A DNA stretch of 64,000 nt from Paramecium pentaurelia (GCA_905183005.1 CAJJDO010000011.1:831928-895927); one strand, 5' to 3'. Shown: positions 49,204 through 63,545, counted from the stretch's first letter. Notes: generated by a model not told the origin, from the letters alone. Made by a program: numbers and translations.

Positions 49204-52200
49204 TCAACGATAATTCTCTTTATTAAATCCTTGCAATTATGTTCTGTGCCTATTTAATAAAATACAGCTAATGCCTGAAAAATAAATAATACATACATCG
49301 AAAAACTTTTATATCCCATTCAGTGTCTTAATAGAACTCTTTTCTAAAACATCATCTAGGATACTTTACACATCCAGATTAAACTTAGAGATCTCACGAA
49401 TCTGTTTAGGCTTTCTTCCTATACTTAAAATTAGATATTCATTAATTAAATCTCCAAATTAATTTGTTCTATTTTATGTGTTGTTATCCAATATAGCAAT
49501 TAATTGTTTTTCTTAATATATTAATCCTTAAACAATTCTTGTTATTTCATCAATATCAAACCTGTTTAATTAATTTATAGTTTTTAAGCATCTTGCATAT
49601 TATGAGTAAAGCCAGCGATCATGAATTCCTAAATAATATAAAAATACTCCTTTAAAAGGGTGTTTATTTTCTTCATACCATCCAGATATACTTTCATTTG
49701 TAAGATCAATCATATCTTAGGCCTTTTAAATTTAGTTTAAAAATTAAAATGATTCATATTGTATTAAATATAGAATTGAGATATGAGGATGAACTAAGTA
49801 TGAGATTGTTTATTGAATATTTTAATAACCATTTATTGCTTTTTAGGTACTAGATAATATCCAATTATTAATCAATTTTTTATTAACTTTATTTTTTGAA
49901 TTTAATAATACATTTAACTGAAAATCTAAGAAGATTAAATTTTGATGAATTAAACCTGCATCTGATTCTGTATATAATTTTAAGGAACTATGAGCATTAT
50001 ATTTCATTTCTTCATCTTTTATTTTTTTCCGAATTTATGCTATTTAATTTGATTCATCTACTAATAAATTTTCTATCAATTTATTATCTTTTTCCTTTAA
50101 CAGAAAATTAAAATACATAGCATAAATCATTTATAAATATGGTTGATGAGTCTTATGAATTTAGCTTAATTATAAAGAGAAGAGTATATTAACTTTAGGA
50201 ACATTTTTACCTAAATTTATTAATATTCTTAAATGATTTAGTATAGCTTCATTGATGAAATCTTTATTAAATAAATGTATGTAATCAGAATCTACTATTT
50301 CATCTATTAGATATTCATATTCGATTATTTTTAAATCTTTAAAAAGTATATGAACTGGATATTCTTATATCTATATAATAAAATAAATCTTACTAATTTA
50401 CGATTTATTATTGATAGTATTGTCTATTCTTATTTCAAGTAAGTCACAACATATTTCAGAACTTTTTCTGAATATTTCAAGGCATTTTCATAATCGATTA
50501 AATTAAGATGATATTTGCACTATAAAAGAGCTAAAATAGCATAGATAAGGGTTTTTTCTAAATAATTATTTAAGCTCAGATCACTTTCCATCTTTTCTAA
50601 GTCTTAATAATTACGCTAAGTTTTTGGATCAATTTTCCCAATCATTGCATTAATAGCATCTAATTGATATTCGAATATGTGTATGAGGCGACAATAAATT
50701 TAATTTCCTTTTAAAGTCTTTATTACTTTTGAAGCGATTTCTTACATCAAATAGTAATTTTGATTCATCATAATGTTGAATAGTATATATTAAGCATAAA
50801 ACTTTACATCTTCAAAATGATAAAAGGTTTCTGAATATTCAAATAAGTACTTCTCAGGATAAGGTATGCAATTGTTATTACCTTTATATAAGCTTTCTAT
50901 AACATAAAGATCCTATTCAAAACCATTATGCTTTTTTTCAAAAATCAACGCTTAACATTATATCAACTTCAAGGAAAATTAGGTCATCAAGTCTGCCAAA
51001 TCATATTATTGCAGTTATAAATAATTATGAATTAAAGCTAGTACAAATATTGATGGTTCAATATTATCGCTCTAACATTCTAAAATTTATTAATATGCTC
51101 CTTTTAAATTGTGATATTACTTTAAGCTACAATTTAAAAATTAGCAAAAGAGTTATTATTATTGCTACTTACATAAACTTGAATCAAATTAAAGCTAATA
51201 TCCTTTTCTGTTGTTAATTTATGTACACTTGAGAGTTTAGCAATAGAATTTCGATTTAAATTAAAATTTTTTTATTTAATTAATAGCATGTTTTGCAATT
51301 TCTGTTTCATCTAATAAAAGATTTTCAATATGCTTAGGAGAATATGCGAAACATACTGAAAGATAATAGAAGACCTATAATTCTTCTAAACTTGAATGAA
51401 AAAACCAAGAATCTTATTTTAGTTAAATCTATTAGTGTATCTGCTTTAATAATTCAATAAAGGATTATTAACTTTAACTGCAGAATTTAGTTTTTTAGAT
51501 AAATTAAGATATGTTATGGTTAACTGGTTAAACGTTATCAAGATGTAAAATAAACTAAATTAATTTAATTCTAAATAATAAATTGTAGCAATTATTCTTT
51601 GATTAAGCACATAATTACATTGAATGTTATAAAATTTTTCTATTTTTAAAAGTTGGTTAAATATTCGAGAATATCATTACCTAAAATTTCAAGAGCTCAG
51701 AATCATCTGATTCTATTAAGTCTACTTATTTATTGTGGGTAATTTCCTTCCACTTATTGTACTTTATTGTTAAATACTTCCCAACATCGCATTACTCTTC
51801 ATAATTTTCATCTTGTTATTCAATTTCTTCTTTATTAAGCAATTTAAGTTGATTCAAATAAAATTTATAAACTGGAATATGAGCTCCTTCAATTTGTTGA
51901 AATTCTAAATAATATTTTTTAAATTCTTCATTTCTATTATCATATAAGTTAATTAAATGAAGATATTTAAAATATGTTAATTATGTGCAGTATAATGTGT
52001 TCCTATCAATAATTCCTTCGGATTTTATTGAAAATTCTTCATTTCTTATATCATCATTGTCTTCATCTAAAGGAGAAGATTACTTTAAATTAATTAAACC
52101 TGGTGTATGATCAAGAGGCACATTCAAAAATTTTGGGATAGGCTCACGAAAAGCTAATTACTCTTCTCTCTGAATTATTTGAATATATTAAAGATCTGCA

Positions 52201-55200
52201 AGAATAAAATTTTTATTGAAATAATTATAAATTGCTTTTATTAAAGTAAATTGATTTTTGTATCTTTAAATCTAAGTGTGAAATTAAATAAGTATTAATA
52301 TGTATTTTGAATTTTTTCTCAGAGTATTTATTAAATTTAATCTTTCAAATGAGCTTACAGATGACTAATTGTCTATTGTTTATTTTAACTTTTATTTCAA
52401 AATTGTGCGATGCTCTACTTCAGATAGGTTTTCTAATTTTATATTAAAGCTTAATTATTTAAGAATAATTTTTAGCTAACTGCAGCATTTTTTTATTGCT
52501 GAAATAATTTATGAGTTTTCAGGTTCAATTTATTGTTTTAAGCCAAAAAGAGCAGATATCTTAAAATAAAATATTAATAAAGTGTCTAAAATTTTTTTTA
52601 TTTCATGTGATTTTAGAAGATATGTTTATATATCTCTCGAGATATAATCTAAGAATGTTTCCATAAAGTTTATGGTTAGTACATTATGTTGGATAGCCAG
52701 ATAATCTTAAACTTCCTAAATCAAAACTATTGATTTTTAGAATTATTTCATTCGAAGATGAAAGTTGATTTGGTGTTTCATATTTTCGATATAAAATTAA
52801 TAACATTCATCTTTTTAATTGTGATTCAATTAAAAATTAATATCTGAAAATGGATCTTATTTTTCCATATTTTATAAGGCCTAACTAGCTGTTAAATCGT
52901 TATATAATATCTCCATTAAAAATGGTAATAAGGGGTGTTCTACGAATTTAAGGGCTTCCCCAAAATTTTTAATCGGGTCAAGCAAAATCATTTCGATTAC
53001 AACTTAAACTAATTATAATAAGGGATTGTCATCTTGATAAATAGAATTTAAAATCATATATTCATTATTAATTAAAACGTAATTATAAATAGAAATCGAT
53101 TATACAATACCCTTTGATAATATAATTAAATTAGCATACAAAAATTACCTTAATTAATCTATTGTATAATGAAGGGAATGCTTTTTTCTAAATTTTATTA
53201 CTTAATATAAAGTTTTAGAATCTCTACATGGGTATAATGATATGCAATAAGCTTTAATTAAAAAATCATCAATTTAATCAATAATATTGAGTAATTTGAT
53301 GTAATTTTTACTTTCACTCACAAAGACACCCATACCATCATTATAATACCTTAAAAATTGCAATTATTATCCATGCTTAATTTGAAAAAATTGCATTAAA
53401 TATTCTTAATCATCTATTTCAACAATCCAGAGAAGATCATGAAGATGCTTTTTCATTTTTAGAATCGGTATTTGATTCATTTCATCGAAGCAATATTATA
53501 AAACAAAGTCTTCTAATTTTGTAGAATATTATTCAAATATATAAGTATCTTTGGATTTATCTATTATATTTTTAAAAACTTCTGATTTCAGAGAGTTTAA
53601 ATAATAATTTTTTTATTAAATTCTTCCGTTAACTGAAGGAAATATATAACTTTTTTTTTACCTAGATAAATATCAAATTATTACTCATATTCTAATTTAT
53701 TAAATAAATCTATGAACAATTCTAAATTATATTAATTTATTTGTGTGTATTGGACTAAATTGTTAAACTTTTTGTGTATATCTGATCCATTTTGAGCCTC
53801 CTATAATTTTTTAGTTGCCTCATAATATTCTAAAACAAATTATATGGCCTATTTTCTTATACTTTGCTTACGAAATCCCCTAAAAAACAAACCCTTATAT
53901 CTGAAAACTGATACTTTTCTACAATTCAGCCATGATTTTTTTTCGATAAATTTATTATATTTTACAACAAGCTCATTATATTCTTTTCTTTCTTCCAAAG
54001 TGAGTTAATTACCAAATTATCTAAATTGTTTGCTAAACTTTAATGCTGCCTCTGCTTTAAAATATTTATTTTGATTCTCAAAACTTGCCTTTAATATTTA
54101 AAATCTCTTATAATCAAGATTATGTAATGCTTTCTATTTTCTCTTTATATAAGATTAACTTTAAACCAATCTATAATCATTCCACAACATGTTATAAGAT
54201 GATAATAAATGAAGTCGGAAAAAAAATCTCCATATAATTGTTCTGTCTTTTATTAACTGTTTGGATCCTAATTTACAAGATTATATTTAGAATGCCCAGT
54301 TTGTAGTACGCTTTTTATAATAATTATAAAAAAACTAATAGTCTAATTTATCTACTTATTGCAATTTCTTCATAATTTCAGTAATCATAAATTGAAACTT
54401 ACTTTTTCCTTGTTTTTGTATATCTTTAGTTGAAATTGACATAAAATTAGTTGTCTGTTCAAAAGGCTCAAAAATAGTTTTCGTTCTGTTGTTCTGCTTT
54501 GAACTAGATATAGTAAATAGAGGACTGGAAACAGTATTTAATGGGCTAGAATTTGAGTGTTTTGAAGAAATTGAATTTATAGGGCTTTACATTTACTTAA
54601 TATGATCTTCATTTTGAATTATTTCTGCCTTTTAAAAGATATAATTAGTTTCCTGTTCCACTAATCTTTAAGAAATCAGTTAAATTTTTTTTCTTTAATG
54701 GTCTTAGATTTCATCATCTGAACTAATTGTTTCAAAATAATCAGCTCTTTGCATTCCATTAGATCCAAATACTTTATATAAAGGACATCTTTGCAATTAT
54801 ACTTTATTCTCTTTTTCTCTTTTAGTGTTCCTATTTGTAAGAATCTTAATATTATTTTAATAAATGTAATTGCCTCTTTTGATTATGTACTCAAGTATTA
54901 ATGTAGGGCTTTAAAAAGTTGTTTTTGTAATATATTTAATAAAGAAATTATAAAATAATAAAGTGACAAATAGTTAGATAACATCATCCTACAGATAATT
55001 GTAATAATAAACACAAATTAAACTAGAATTATTTAGTAAACTAATTAAATTAATAAATTAATGTATTTCAGACCAAATTCCTAAAGAACTATCTCCTTTA
55101 GGCCAAGGTCTTTATATTTAAAATAACAGTCTAAATTTTACTATCTAAAATTATAAAATCATCCAGAACCAAAACAAAGTATAACTAAACGGGAATAAAC

Positions 55201-58200
55201 CTCCAAACATATTGATTAATGTTGATAGTACAAAAAATTTCATATATTCATCAATAATTCCATATTTTTCTTGACTCTCCTGAAAAGGAATTTAAGATTC
55301 TTAATTTTCAATATATGACAATAAATTGTTGTTTTACTAACTATTGTTTATTATTTTAGTTCTCCTTTTTACATTAATTATTGTAATTAAAAATTTCCCT
55401 AATTAGTGGAATAGAATTAAAGATACAGAAGTACCAAAAAAATATTCTGCTTATTCAATGCAATTATTAAGGGAACATTTTAGATTTAATGATCCATTCA
55501 GATAACATAACATCATCAGTGGAAATAATTAAGAAAAACAAATAAGAGCATACTTTTTTAGACAATAACTATTTTCATAATGTTCAACTGTGTAAAAATT
55601 TTCAAAATCAGTTAAAATTACAGCAATCGATTCATAATAGTATTCAACAATTATTTAAATTGAAAAATTTAAAATAGCTGTTACTATTATTTCAAAATTT
55701 TTAAATTAAATACCAGCCCTAATAAAGATACTTTCAAGATATAAATTAAAGAAGTAAAGTCCTATCGTTATACATACATCAGATCCAAAAATTAAAATAA
55801 GAACAAAAATAGAAATACTTATTCTCCAAAAAAATTGAAAGTGAATCATCCCTGTGAAATTTAATTGATCTGTTGAGATAGATCTTATTTATTCCCCTTT
55901 AAAAGAACTTCTAATTTAATTATATTTATAATTATAATTTTAGCCATTTTAAATGTTAAATGCAAATTATGTCTAACTCCAATAGTCAGTAATAAAGCAA
56001 TTTAAATTTACATTACAAATGGAAAATACAGTTTAAATCACTAAGGATATATTGTTATTTTCAGTGTTAGTTGAATACATAAGAAGATTGCACATAAATC
56101 CCAAGGCTGCCATAATTGTAAAAAATTTAATATAATACGAAGAAAATTTAAAGTATAATCCTATTTTTTCACCAAAATATATGCAAATTTTACTTATGGG
56201 CATTTACCAAGGATATAAATAATTTAAATTCCATTTATTAGATAAATCAAAAGTTTATTATTCATACATATAGATATCCTAATTGACATCCTATTAATGA
56301 TTTTTGTATATACCATATAATTCATATTTATTGTGTAAACAAAAAATGGAGTTTATAAGTTTCATATTGAGAAATACTTCTAAACGAATTGTTTTTGAAA
56401 GAACAAAATATGCTAACTTTAATCTTTCATTAGTTGGAAATAGAGTAATTTGATGACTTTATTTGGATATATACCTGGACCATTTCAATTAGGATTTAGC
56501 AATAGTTTTAATTGATTATGAATGTTAACGAAGGATAAAGGGAATGTAAAGTTCAAAAGGCTATTAAGAATATCTATCCCAAAGTGTTTTTAATGTTTAA
56601 GCAGTACTATTCGCTACTTTTAAAGCTTCTTAAAAAATCAACAAATAATTAAACGCTAATTATTACTATTTAAACAATTTAATTTTTTTTAGAATTGGAA
56701 GCTTTTAAGATAATTGTATTTTATTTGATTAATCTTAAAGCTGTCTAATTTTTTCAAAAAGAACCTATATCTACTCTTATTCTTCCTCCTTAAATTCAAA
56801 ATATCCTTTTGGGTTTTATCCAGTTCTTATTGCAAATAATTCTTCTACACTTTTTTATTTATCCAAGATTAAAGCAATATCGCTCTCTATAAAATATTAC
56901 TTTCTTTAAATTTAAATCTGTTTATTAAGATGAACAAGATATATATAATATGCTGTCCATTCATCATCAGTCGGACCTTCCCAATCACCGTAAAAATGTA
57001 CTTTACCATACTCAAACAATTCATTATTAATGTTACTTTAACCAACATCTCTAGCTAATCTCTTAAAATTTATTTGCATTATTTACTCAATAATTAATGG
57101 CCTTAAATATTAGAAGTATGAAGAAATACTATATTCATCAGGTTTCCATAATCTGCCATTTAAACGTAAAGGTCTTAATTATTTATCAACTGGCTCAAGG
57201 GAAAATAAATCTGAAAAACAAAAACATAATTTTTTCTGTAGTTAAAAATTTTCAGCAGCTATTTCTAACATTTATTCAGGCATATAGAGTAAAAGATAAA
57301 TTTTTAAACCATCGTTAGAAAGAATGGATCTGACAATAAATCCTTTTCGGGAAAATTATATGATTAAAATGTTTCTCACTAACGTTAAAAGGTCAGATGT
57401 TTCATTTTAAGTTTTATGCCATGAAGATTTTATCTATCTTAAATAATCTCCTTGACTAAATGCTTTTTATTATTATTATTAAATTTTTTGGAAATCAATT
57501 TAAATTTGCTGAGTGGTCAACTAAATATTCCATTTATTTAATGATGCTAATTCAAATAAATCTTACCTAAATTAGTGAACGATTTTTCTAAAATAAACTT
57601 CTCTTTAACAAAACCCAAAATCTTATGATTTATGATTATAATTGTTGTGTTCAATAAAGCAGCAATATTAGTGACTTTAATCTAAAATCTGTTAGTTAGT
57701 TCCTAATAAATTCATAGCATTCCTTTACTCACTTGGAATAGTTTCTAACCCTCTTGTTCTTTGCTCAAATAAAGAATAGATCTTATGATCCTACAGCTAA
57801 ATGAAAGCAATTTCAATTGCTTTTAAAAATAATTTATCCTAAATAGACTTTTACTCTAGAACTAAGGCTTGAATAATTTACTCAAAAATTTCATATTGTT
57901 TTTAGAGAGGCTGAAATTCTTAAGAAATTTAATCTGGATTTGGTAAACTTTATATTATTGAGTATTACCTCATCACTACTTCAGGTTCATCAAAATCTCT
58001 TTATTAATCCTTGTAACCTTCAATATTATTAACAAATTCAAGCGAATCCTCTTAATTTTTTTCAATACCTAATAAATTTTTAAAGTAATCTTCAAAAATT
58101 AGGACAAATTCTTCAATTTTTTCTGCTTTTGATTGCTTTCTTGTTTTATTTATCATTTCAGGTATAAGATTTGGAAAAAACTTGGTGGGAAGCTTGGTAA

Positions 58201-58243
58201 TAAACCTTTCATACTGGTTGGAATGGTTTGATCGAAAATTCAT
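49204..58243 (-). CDS. Giant anoctamin (TMEM16) protein with ~1,900-residue C-terminal extension
   Basis: Anoctamins are calcium-gated chloride channels or lipid scramblases. Start ATG 58243 (MNFRSNHSNQYERF), stop TGA 49204-49206. Only two introns (53633-53661, 29 bases; 50371-50393, 23 bases) are needed, leaving exactly 2,996 codons. Residues ~1-680 are cytosolic and include the anoctamin N-terminal fold (SNDGLKIYLLLYMPEQML). Residues ~690-1095 are the channel core: FGEKIGLYF, repeated hydrophobic helices, EYMKFFVLSTLINMFGGLF and RPWPKGDSSLGIW, the family's end-of-core signature. Residues ~1,110-2,995 are a Ser/Asn-rich linker followed by a long helical, soluble region with no recognised domain. 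No TGA interrupts the frame between core and tail, so they appear to be one protein, about three times the usual anoctamin length. Confidence 0.85.
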
Positions 58244-58895
58244 ACAAATTAATAATCAATTTATACTCAACTATTAATATATATAGAATCAAATAATAGT
58301 AAGAAAAATCTCAGTTTATTTAAAGTAATCTCCTTTATATAATATAAATCAATTTTAATATGTATTTTTTTCAGAAATTTCAATTTTAATGATATGTATA
58401 TTCTTTTAATTTTAAAAAGAAATAAAAAATAGATGATGATTTGCTTTAATTTCAAATTAAATGAGGAATAAACATTAGTTACTATTTGAAATGCGAGTAA
58501 ATCAGCTTAAAATAAGCTTCAAAGCAGTTTAAGGGTCGAGGAAGTGATATTCAAAAGAACCCTCCAAAAATGTTTTTAGAAATCACTATACAATTTAAAG
58601 AATACAAATAAAGTCTAAATAAAAATGATTACAAACTAATATCCTCCTTTTATAATATTTTTGCTGAGTAGTGTGTAAATTGAAAATCCTTCAAGCTTTC
58701 ATAATTATTAAACAATCAAATTAATATTTGAAAAAGTATTTTTAGAGAAAAAATGTAACTATCACAGATATAAATATTTTGATGATTATTTAGTTTTAAA
58801 TAGATATTTCTTTATAGAAAACTTTGCGAAATAGCTGTTTATAATAGTCTACATCAAGAAAGTAGATAATTTCAACAGAGACTGTTATCAAATAT

Positions 58896-59285
58896 ATGAA
58901 TGATAGAGTTTCAGATAATTTAATGATAAAGAAAATAATGGAAAAAGAAAAAATCGATGAAACTGGCACAAGAACTACAATAAATCATATTATTGCTAAA
59001 AAGAATTCTAGATTCTTTGTTGATTCAATTCAATAAAATTAAATATGTATTATCTTTCATAAAATATATCAATATTATCTGGAATCAAAACTAATAATTG
59101 ATTAATATTAACACATAATATATCCAAAATAAATATTTATTAAAATTGCTCCAAAAATGATAGTCTTTTTACCTAGAAATCAGAATGAGTAAGGTCTTAG
59201 GAAACCCTCTTTTATATTAAAAAGATAGGCAAAGTCACTGCTTAATCGGATTTCTGAATACTTTCATTAATCTACCTATTTTTGA
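58896..59285 (+). pseudogene. Protein-like open frame, 129 residues
   Basis: ATG 58896 to TGA 59283-59285. Begins MNDRVSDNLMIKKIMEKEK and contains IDETGTRTTINHIIAKKNS and KIAPKMIVFLPRNQNEQ. The composition is more protein-like than random AT DNA. Its 3' end overlaps the minus-strand fragment at 59235-59670, so the two cannot both be intact genes. Family not recognised. Confidence 0.35.
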
Positions 59286-59670
59286 ACTGACTTCATATTC
59301 ATTGAGAATATAGGAAATAACATTATTCCCTTTCCCACTTGCTAAAATAGAAGCTTTTAGGTCACCGAGCTGGCTATTGTAATTTTTTCTTTCCAATAAC
59401 ACTTGTCCGTTTAGTCTTCTGGAGCCTCAAAAATATTCCAGAAATTTTCTGTGAACAAAAAATAGAAATCAAACAAAACCAACCTAAGTATTGACAGATT
59501 TCTTAAGCAAATTATTTGAAAAAGGGTTTTTTAAAGAAATCTTAATAATTTATGATTAGTATTTAATCAAAGAAATTCTGCAACAATAACTTTTTCCTTT
59601 CATTCCAGAATGAAATAAATTTAGTTATCTTGTATTTGGAGAAGTTTAGAAGAACAAATTTCTCGCAATT
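59235..59670 (-). pseudogene. Fragment resembling the cytosolic part of a ciliate multi-pass membrane protein family
   Basis: Minus-strand pieces read KYKITKFISFWNERKKLLL, then, in another phase, RRLNGQVLLERKNYNSQLG and GNNVISYILNEYEVSSKIGR, ending at TGA 59235-59237. They recall the large PAS/Tmc-like (tiny macrocysts) membrane proteins that are abundant in ciliates. A GTTGG...CAG stretch of about 35 bases could be the intron joining the two phases. No start codon is found upstream in frame. Most likely part of a broken gene. Confidence 0.4.
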
Positions 59671-60312
59671 TCATCATGAACACATGCTTAAATATTTATG
59701 GGAATTTTACTTTCTCAATATTTTGAGATATACTTATTATCGAAATACTAATGTGTAGATATTTGGAAGATATTTAGGGTTCAGAGAGGACTTGATACCA
59801 AATATATCAAGAAATTTTTATCTGCAATTGATAAGAATATTCATTATATTAGATGGGTAATAATCGACCCCAATCTAAAGTATTTGATTATGTATTTCAA
59901 ATAAAAATCAGGGACGTAGTACAAAAACTACTATATAATTTACACAAAATACGCTTAAGTTAAAGATTATCATTCCACAACTGTGTAACCAACATATCAT
60001 AAAACTTTATTATTACCAAAAAAAAAAGGCCAAGAATTCATTTCTGCTGTAAATGGTATTTCTTTAATCGAAAGATAATGAAAAAAATATATTTAATTTA
60101 CCTCTGAAAATGCTGATTCTAATGAGTAACAAAAACTAATACTTTATGAAGATCATTCTAAAATGCGTCTTTTAAATTTTCTTATTAATATCACCTACAA
60201 ATCATATCCATCATTAATTAAATAATCTTGATAAAAAGATAATAGAATAAACAACCTCAAATAGAAATCATTAAATATTCTTTCAAAAACAAAATCAGAA
60301 GAAAATAAAAGA

Positions 60313-60732
60313 TCAACTTAATATTCTTAAAAATTAACTAACAAAATTTTATTTTATATTCTTTTTATTGACCAATATATTCATTAACATTTATTAAAAT
60401 TTAAGAGTATTTATTAATTGAGTCTGGATAGTATGCTGATATACTTTTATATCTAATTTTCTAGCCTAAAATAGTTGAAGTAGGATATAATTGTAAATAA
60501 CATCAATAAAGAGCAACATATAAACACTTAGTAAATAGTCATTTGAAATAGAATTTAAATACATTTAATAAAAAGATTAGTAATCGGATGAAAAGTAAAA
60601 AATGGCACAAGAAAGCGTGTAGAATATCGAATAGAATAAGTAAATAACTACAATTGATATGAAAAGATAATATGATTTAAATAATTTATGTTTTCTCTTC
60701 TTCCTAACTGGGTTGAATAATAATAATAACAT
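60313..60732 (-). pseudogene. Membrane-protein fragment, 139 residues
   Basis: ATG 60732 (MLLLLFNPVRKKRKHKLFKS) to TGA 60313-60315. Two hydrophobic segments (YYLFISIVVIYLFYSIFYTL and LLSVYMLLFIDVIYNYILL) lie on a basic N-terminal side. Orientation and spacing agree with the fragment at 59235-59670 being a downstream part of the same former gene. On its own the length is not significant for TGA-only stops. Confidence 0.35.
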
Positions 60733-61774
60733 AGTTGAAGATCAAATTTTATTATTCTAATTTTATTTTAAATTATATTTTAAATTAATTTGTGTTATTA
60801 AATGATACAAAGTATATCCTTTAAACTTTTTCCCCTTGGGTAGAATCAGAGAAAGATCACTTTTATCTTGTATTTTTAGTCTTCCGCTATGGATTCTGTA
60901 ATTCTTAGGTGTTTTCTTAATCATTATTATATATGATTTGGTCCTTATGATGTTACTTTTAGGTCTTGTCTTGGCTACTTAGGTTGGTCAGTCTTTTTAG
61001 AAGGGTTGATTCAGGGCAATACTCATAAATAAGGATTCCTTAAATTTATATGAGAATCAGTGGGAATAAACCAAAAAATAAATTTTTAGAAAAGCAAAAA
61101 TTTTATTCATATATAAAACTTCTAAATTTCTTTTTGATAAAGCTTTTGCGTTTTTTTAATATGGAAATCTAATTACTTGAATTTATTAATGGTGGAAATG
61201 AATTATTAAGATGATAATTGTTCTTCTACTTTTGGTATAAATATACAGTAAAAGATACAATTAAAGAGTAAAAAAATCTCTCATTAAAAATAAAGATTTA
61301 AAATAAATCATAAATATAGATTAATATTTCAAAATAATTATTTTTTTATTTTTTCATTATTATTAATCTAATTTAAAGGTAGAGATGTTGATAAATAGGA
61401 TATCAGGCATCGCAAAACCATAACTAAAAGTTCTAATAAAATATCAAATTTTGGAAATTTGATTGTACTTATTTATTTTCGAAATTCATATAATATTTAA
61501 TGGTAATAAGATAATATTAATTTTTTAGATTGTATTAATTTTTTTGAAAAATAAACAATATCATAAAATTTCAAACTATTTAATGGTGCTCAGAAATTTA
61601 AAGATATATGGAAAAATCTCTTTTATAAATTTATAAGCTTAAAAAAGATTGGTACATTTTATTTTACATATCAAAATTGTTAAATGATAAATTGGCTTTT
61701 TTAGGATTAAAAAAAAATCAGTTTGTTTGATTTCATTTCCAAAATGAGATTTGTAATTTTTTGTACGGTATTTT

Positions 61775-62179
61775 TCATAATTAAAGCAACTATTGTGTTT
61801 TGAGGAGATTAGAAATTAATTTGTTTATATTTGTGAAATTATGCTTCACCATTACTTTACCTTACTTGTTATCTTTTGTCTTCACATATGAACTAAATCT
61901 TTGTAACAATTTCTAAGCACAAGGATCAAATATCTGGTCACAAAAATAACTTATGCTGAATTAATCTATAAATTTTATGGATCCAATATTAATATTGAAT
62001 AAATTAATAACGCTTTCAAATTGTATCTGCTTTATGGATGAAATGTTTGTTTTATGATTTCTAAACTTTGATTTTGCGAAATGCTTTTAATCTAGAATAA
62101 ATTCTATTTTTTGAATTGTTTGCTTGTCTGTTTCTATTAATTTTAATTCAATAAAATAATAATTAATTTTTTCTATCTG
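61775..62179 (-). pseudogene. Soluble protein fragment without start
   Basis: Open for 135 codons between TGA codons, ending at TGA 61775-61777. The text is protein-like: KQIQFESVINLFNINIGS, YFCDQIFDPCAQKLLQRFS and VKHNFTNINKLISNLLKT. There is no usable upstream ATG. Probably a remnant in the same decayed block. Confidence 0.35.
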
Positions 62180-62322
62180 TCATGGAAGCCCTTTTAACAG
62201 AAAATGGGAAGTGGTGTTGGATTTATTTTTTTTCATTTAAAAAAAAAGGATTCAGTTTTCTTCAGTGTATAAATCCTGGAAGCCTCTATGAACCCTAATA
62301 ATACTAAGGGTTCAAAAGTTAC

Positions 62323-62757
62323 ATGAAACTAGCGATTTCACTAGACAGTACCTTTATATTCTTTCTTAATGGATCGAAACGATCAATCTGCCCTTCTAGA
62401 GAATTTCAAAAGAATTTTCCTTCATTCAACGAAGTTGATGTTACTTTTATAATGCAAAATTTTAATAATAAACATAACCTAATGATTTTAATGAACAGGA
62501 GATATCATTTAAAATTTATTTCAATTCAGAGAAAGTTATAATAGCAAAAGCTTAAAGCAGAAAAAGTTGCTCTACTAAATAAAAACGAAGAGTTATCTAT
62601 GATGAAGTTAAAATAGAATTATTCATAACAGAATTTCTAAAGCAAACTTATGCATTAACAATTATCTCACTTAAATGACTCTAAAAAGTTAATTTTGACA
62701 TAGAACCAAGGGGAAAAGTTCAAAAACTTTTTTAAAATATGGATAGGTAATCTGTGA
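62323..62757 (+). CDS. Unknown protein, 144 residues
   Basis: Frame of 145 codons, ATG 62323 (MKLAISLDSTFIFFLNGSKR) to TGA 62755-62757, reading through TAA/TAG as Gln. The second half is a Lys/Gln-rich helix (LQQQKLKAEKVALLNKNEEL). No intron is needed and no family is recognised. It could be a small gene or the end of a larger broken one, given its surroundings. Confidence 0.4.
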
Positions 62758-63335
62758 GTGGTAATAAATAAGTTTTAATAAATTAAACTCATTTTGTTTT
62801 CATGTTGATGTTTTAATATTTTAATTAAATAAACATAAAATTGTATAAAATTAAGTTTGCTAATTCATTCTAATTTTAAGGTATTTTCTGCTAAAAAATT
62901 AGTTACATTTTATGGCAATTGGACTGAAAATTTATTTCCACTCAAATAATTGATATAATTTCAAAGCCTTCAATCTAAAATAATTCATACTATAAATTTG
63001 TTGCCATACAAAATAACCTAATTTCATCCCTTTTTTTTTTGACTATTTTCTTCCTTTGCCAAGACTCTCTTAAAAAGTAATATCTCATTTTTAAGATTTA
63101 CTAAATATTTTGAAAATATAATAATTTCACAATAACATTTCCTATTAAATATCTTTTGTATATTTTTTGAGGTTTCTTTTTAAATTATTTTGAGCTTGTT
63201 TTTAGATTTTTTTTATTTGAAAAAGTTCAAAATAGAAATTGAGTATTCAAGACTAAAAAGTGGCAGTCTGCTACTTTATGAATGAAATTTTTCTGTATAA
63301 CAAACAGATTTATTCGATAACGAATCCTACTTATC
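62758..63335. other. Intergenic/decayed, AT-rich
   Basis: A minus-strand stretch near 63040-63110 reads like coding (NLKNEILLFKRVLAKEEN) but is short and isolated. Nothing else supported. Confidence 0.4.
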
Positions 63336-63545
63336 TCACAATTTTTCAAATTTTTGCAAGATTGTAAAATTAAGAATATCATTTATTTTATTCTAGTTTC
63401 TTATATCTTGGTATGTTTCATCATTATTGCACCAACACCTCTATGTATCCCTGCTTGGTATATTATTCGGTCTCCCACTCCTAACATTCTTAGCCTATTT
63501 AATTTCTCCGAATTACCCGAAAATCGTACTTTCAAATGATTGCAT
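63336..63545 (-). pseudogene. Frameshifted gene fragment
   Basis: Open frame from ATG 63545 to TGA 63336-63338 with protein-like text (FGQFGEIKQAKNVRSGRPNN, TQRCWCNNDETYQDIRN). Directly upstream in a different phase is MEMSVIKQNHFDNPHDAII, which ends at a TGA exactly where this frame begins to make sense. A one-base shift, not an intron, would join them. This supports a degraded gene. Confidence 0.4.

Larger units (their letters stand above)
58244..62322. other. Gene-poor AT-rich region with scattered protein-like fragments
   Basis: About 4 kb without a convincing complete gene. Open stretches of 70-140 codons with protein-like composition lie on both strands (listed separately, plus 58465-58683 on the plus strand, which contains QASKQFKGRGSDIQKNPPK but has no start). 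They are separated by TGA codons and are not joined by plausible introns. This differs from the compact DNA to the left and suggests decayed genes. Confidence 0.5.

Noticed and set aside
49204..57079. Anoctamin starting at the internal ATG 57079
   Set aside because: The same frame is open and protein-like for a further ~390 codons upstream to ATG 58243, including the anoctamin N-terminal fold.
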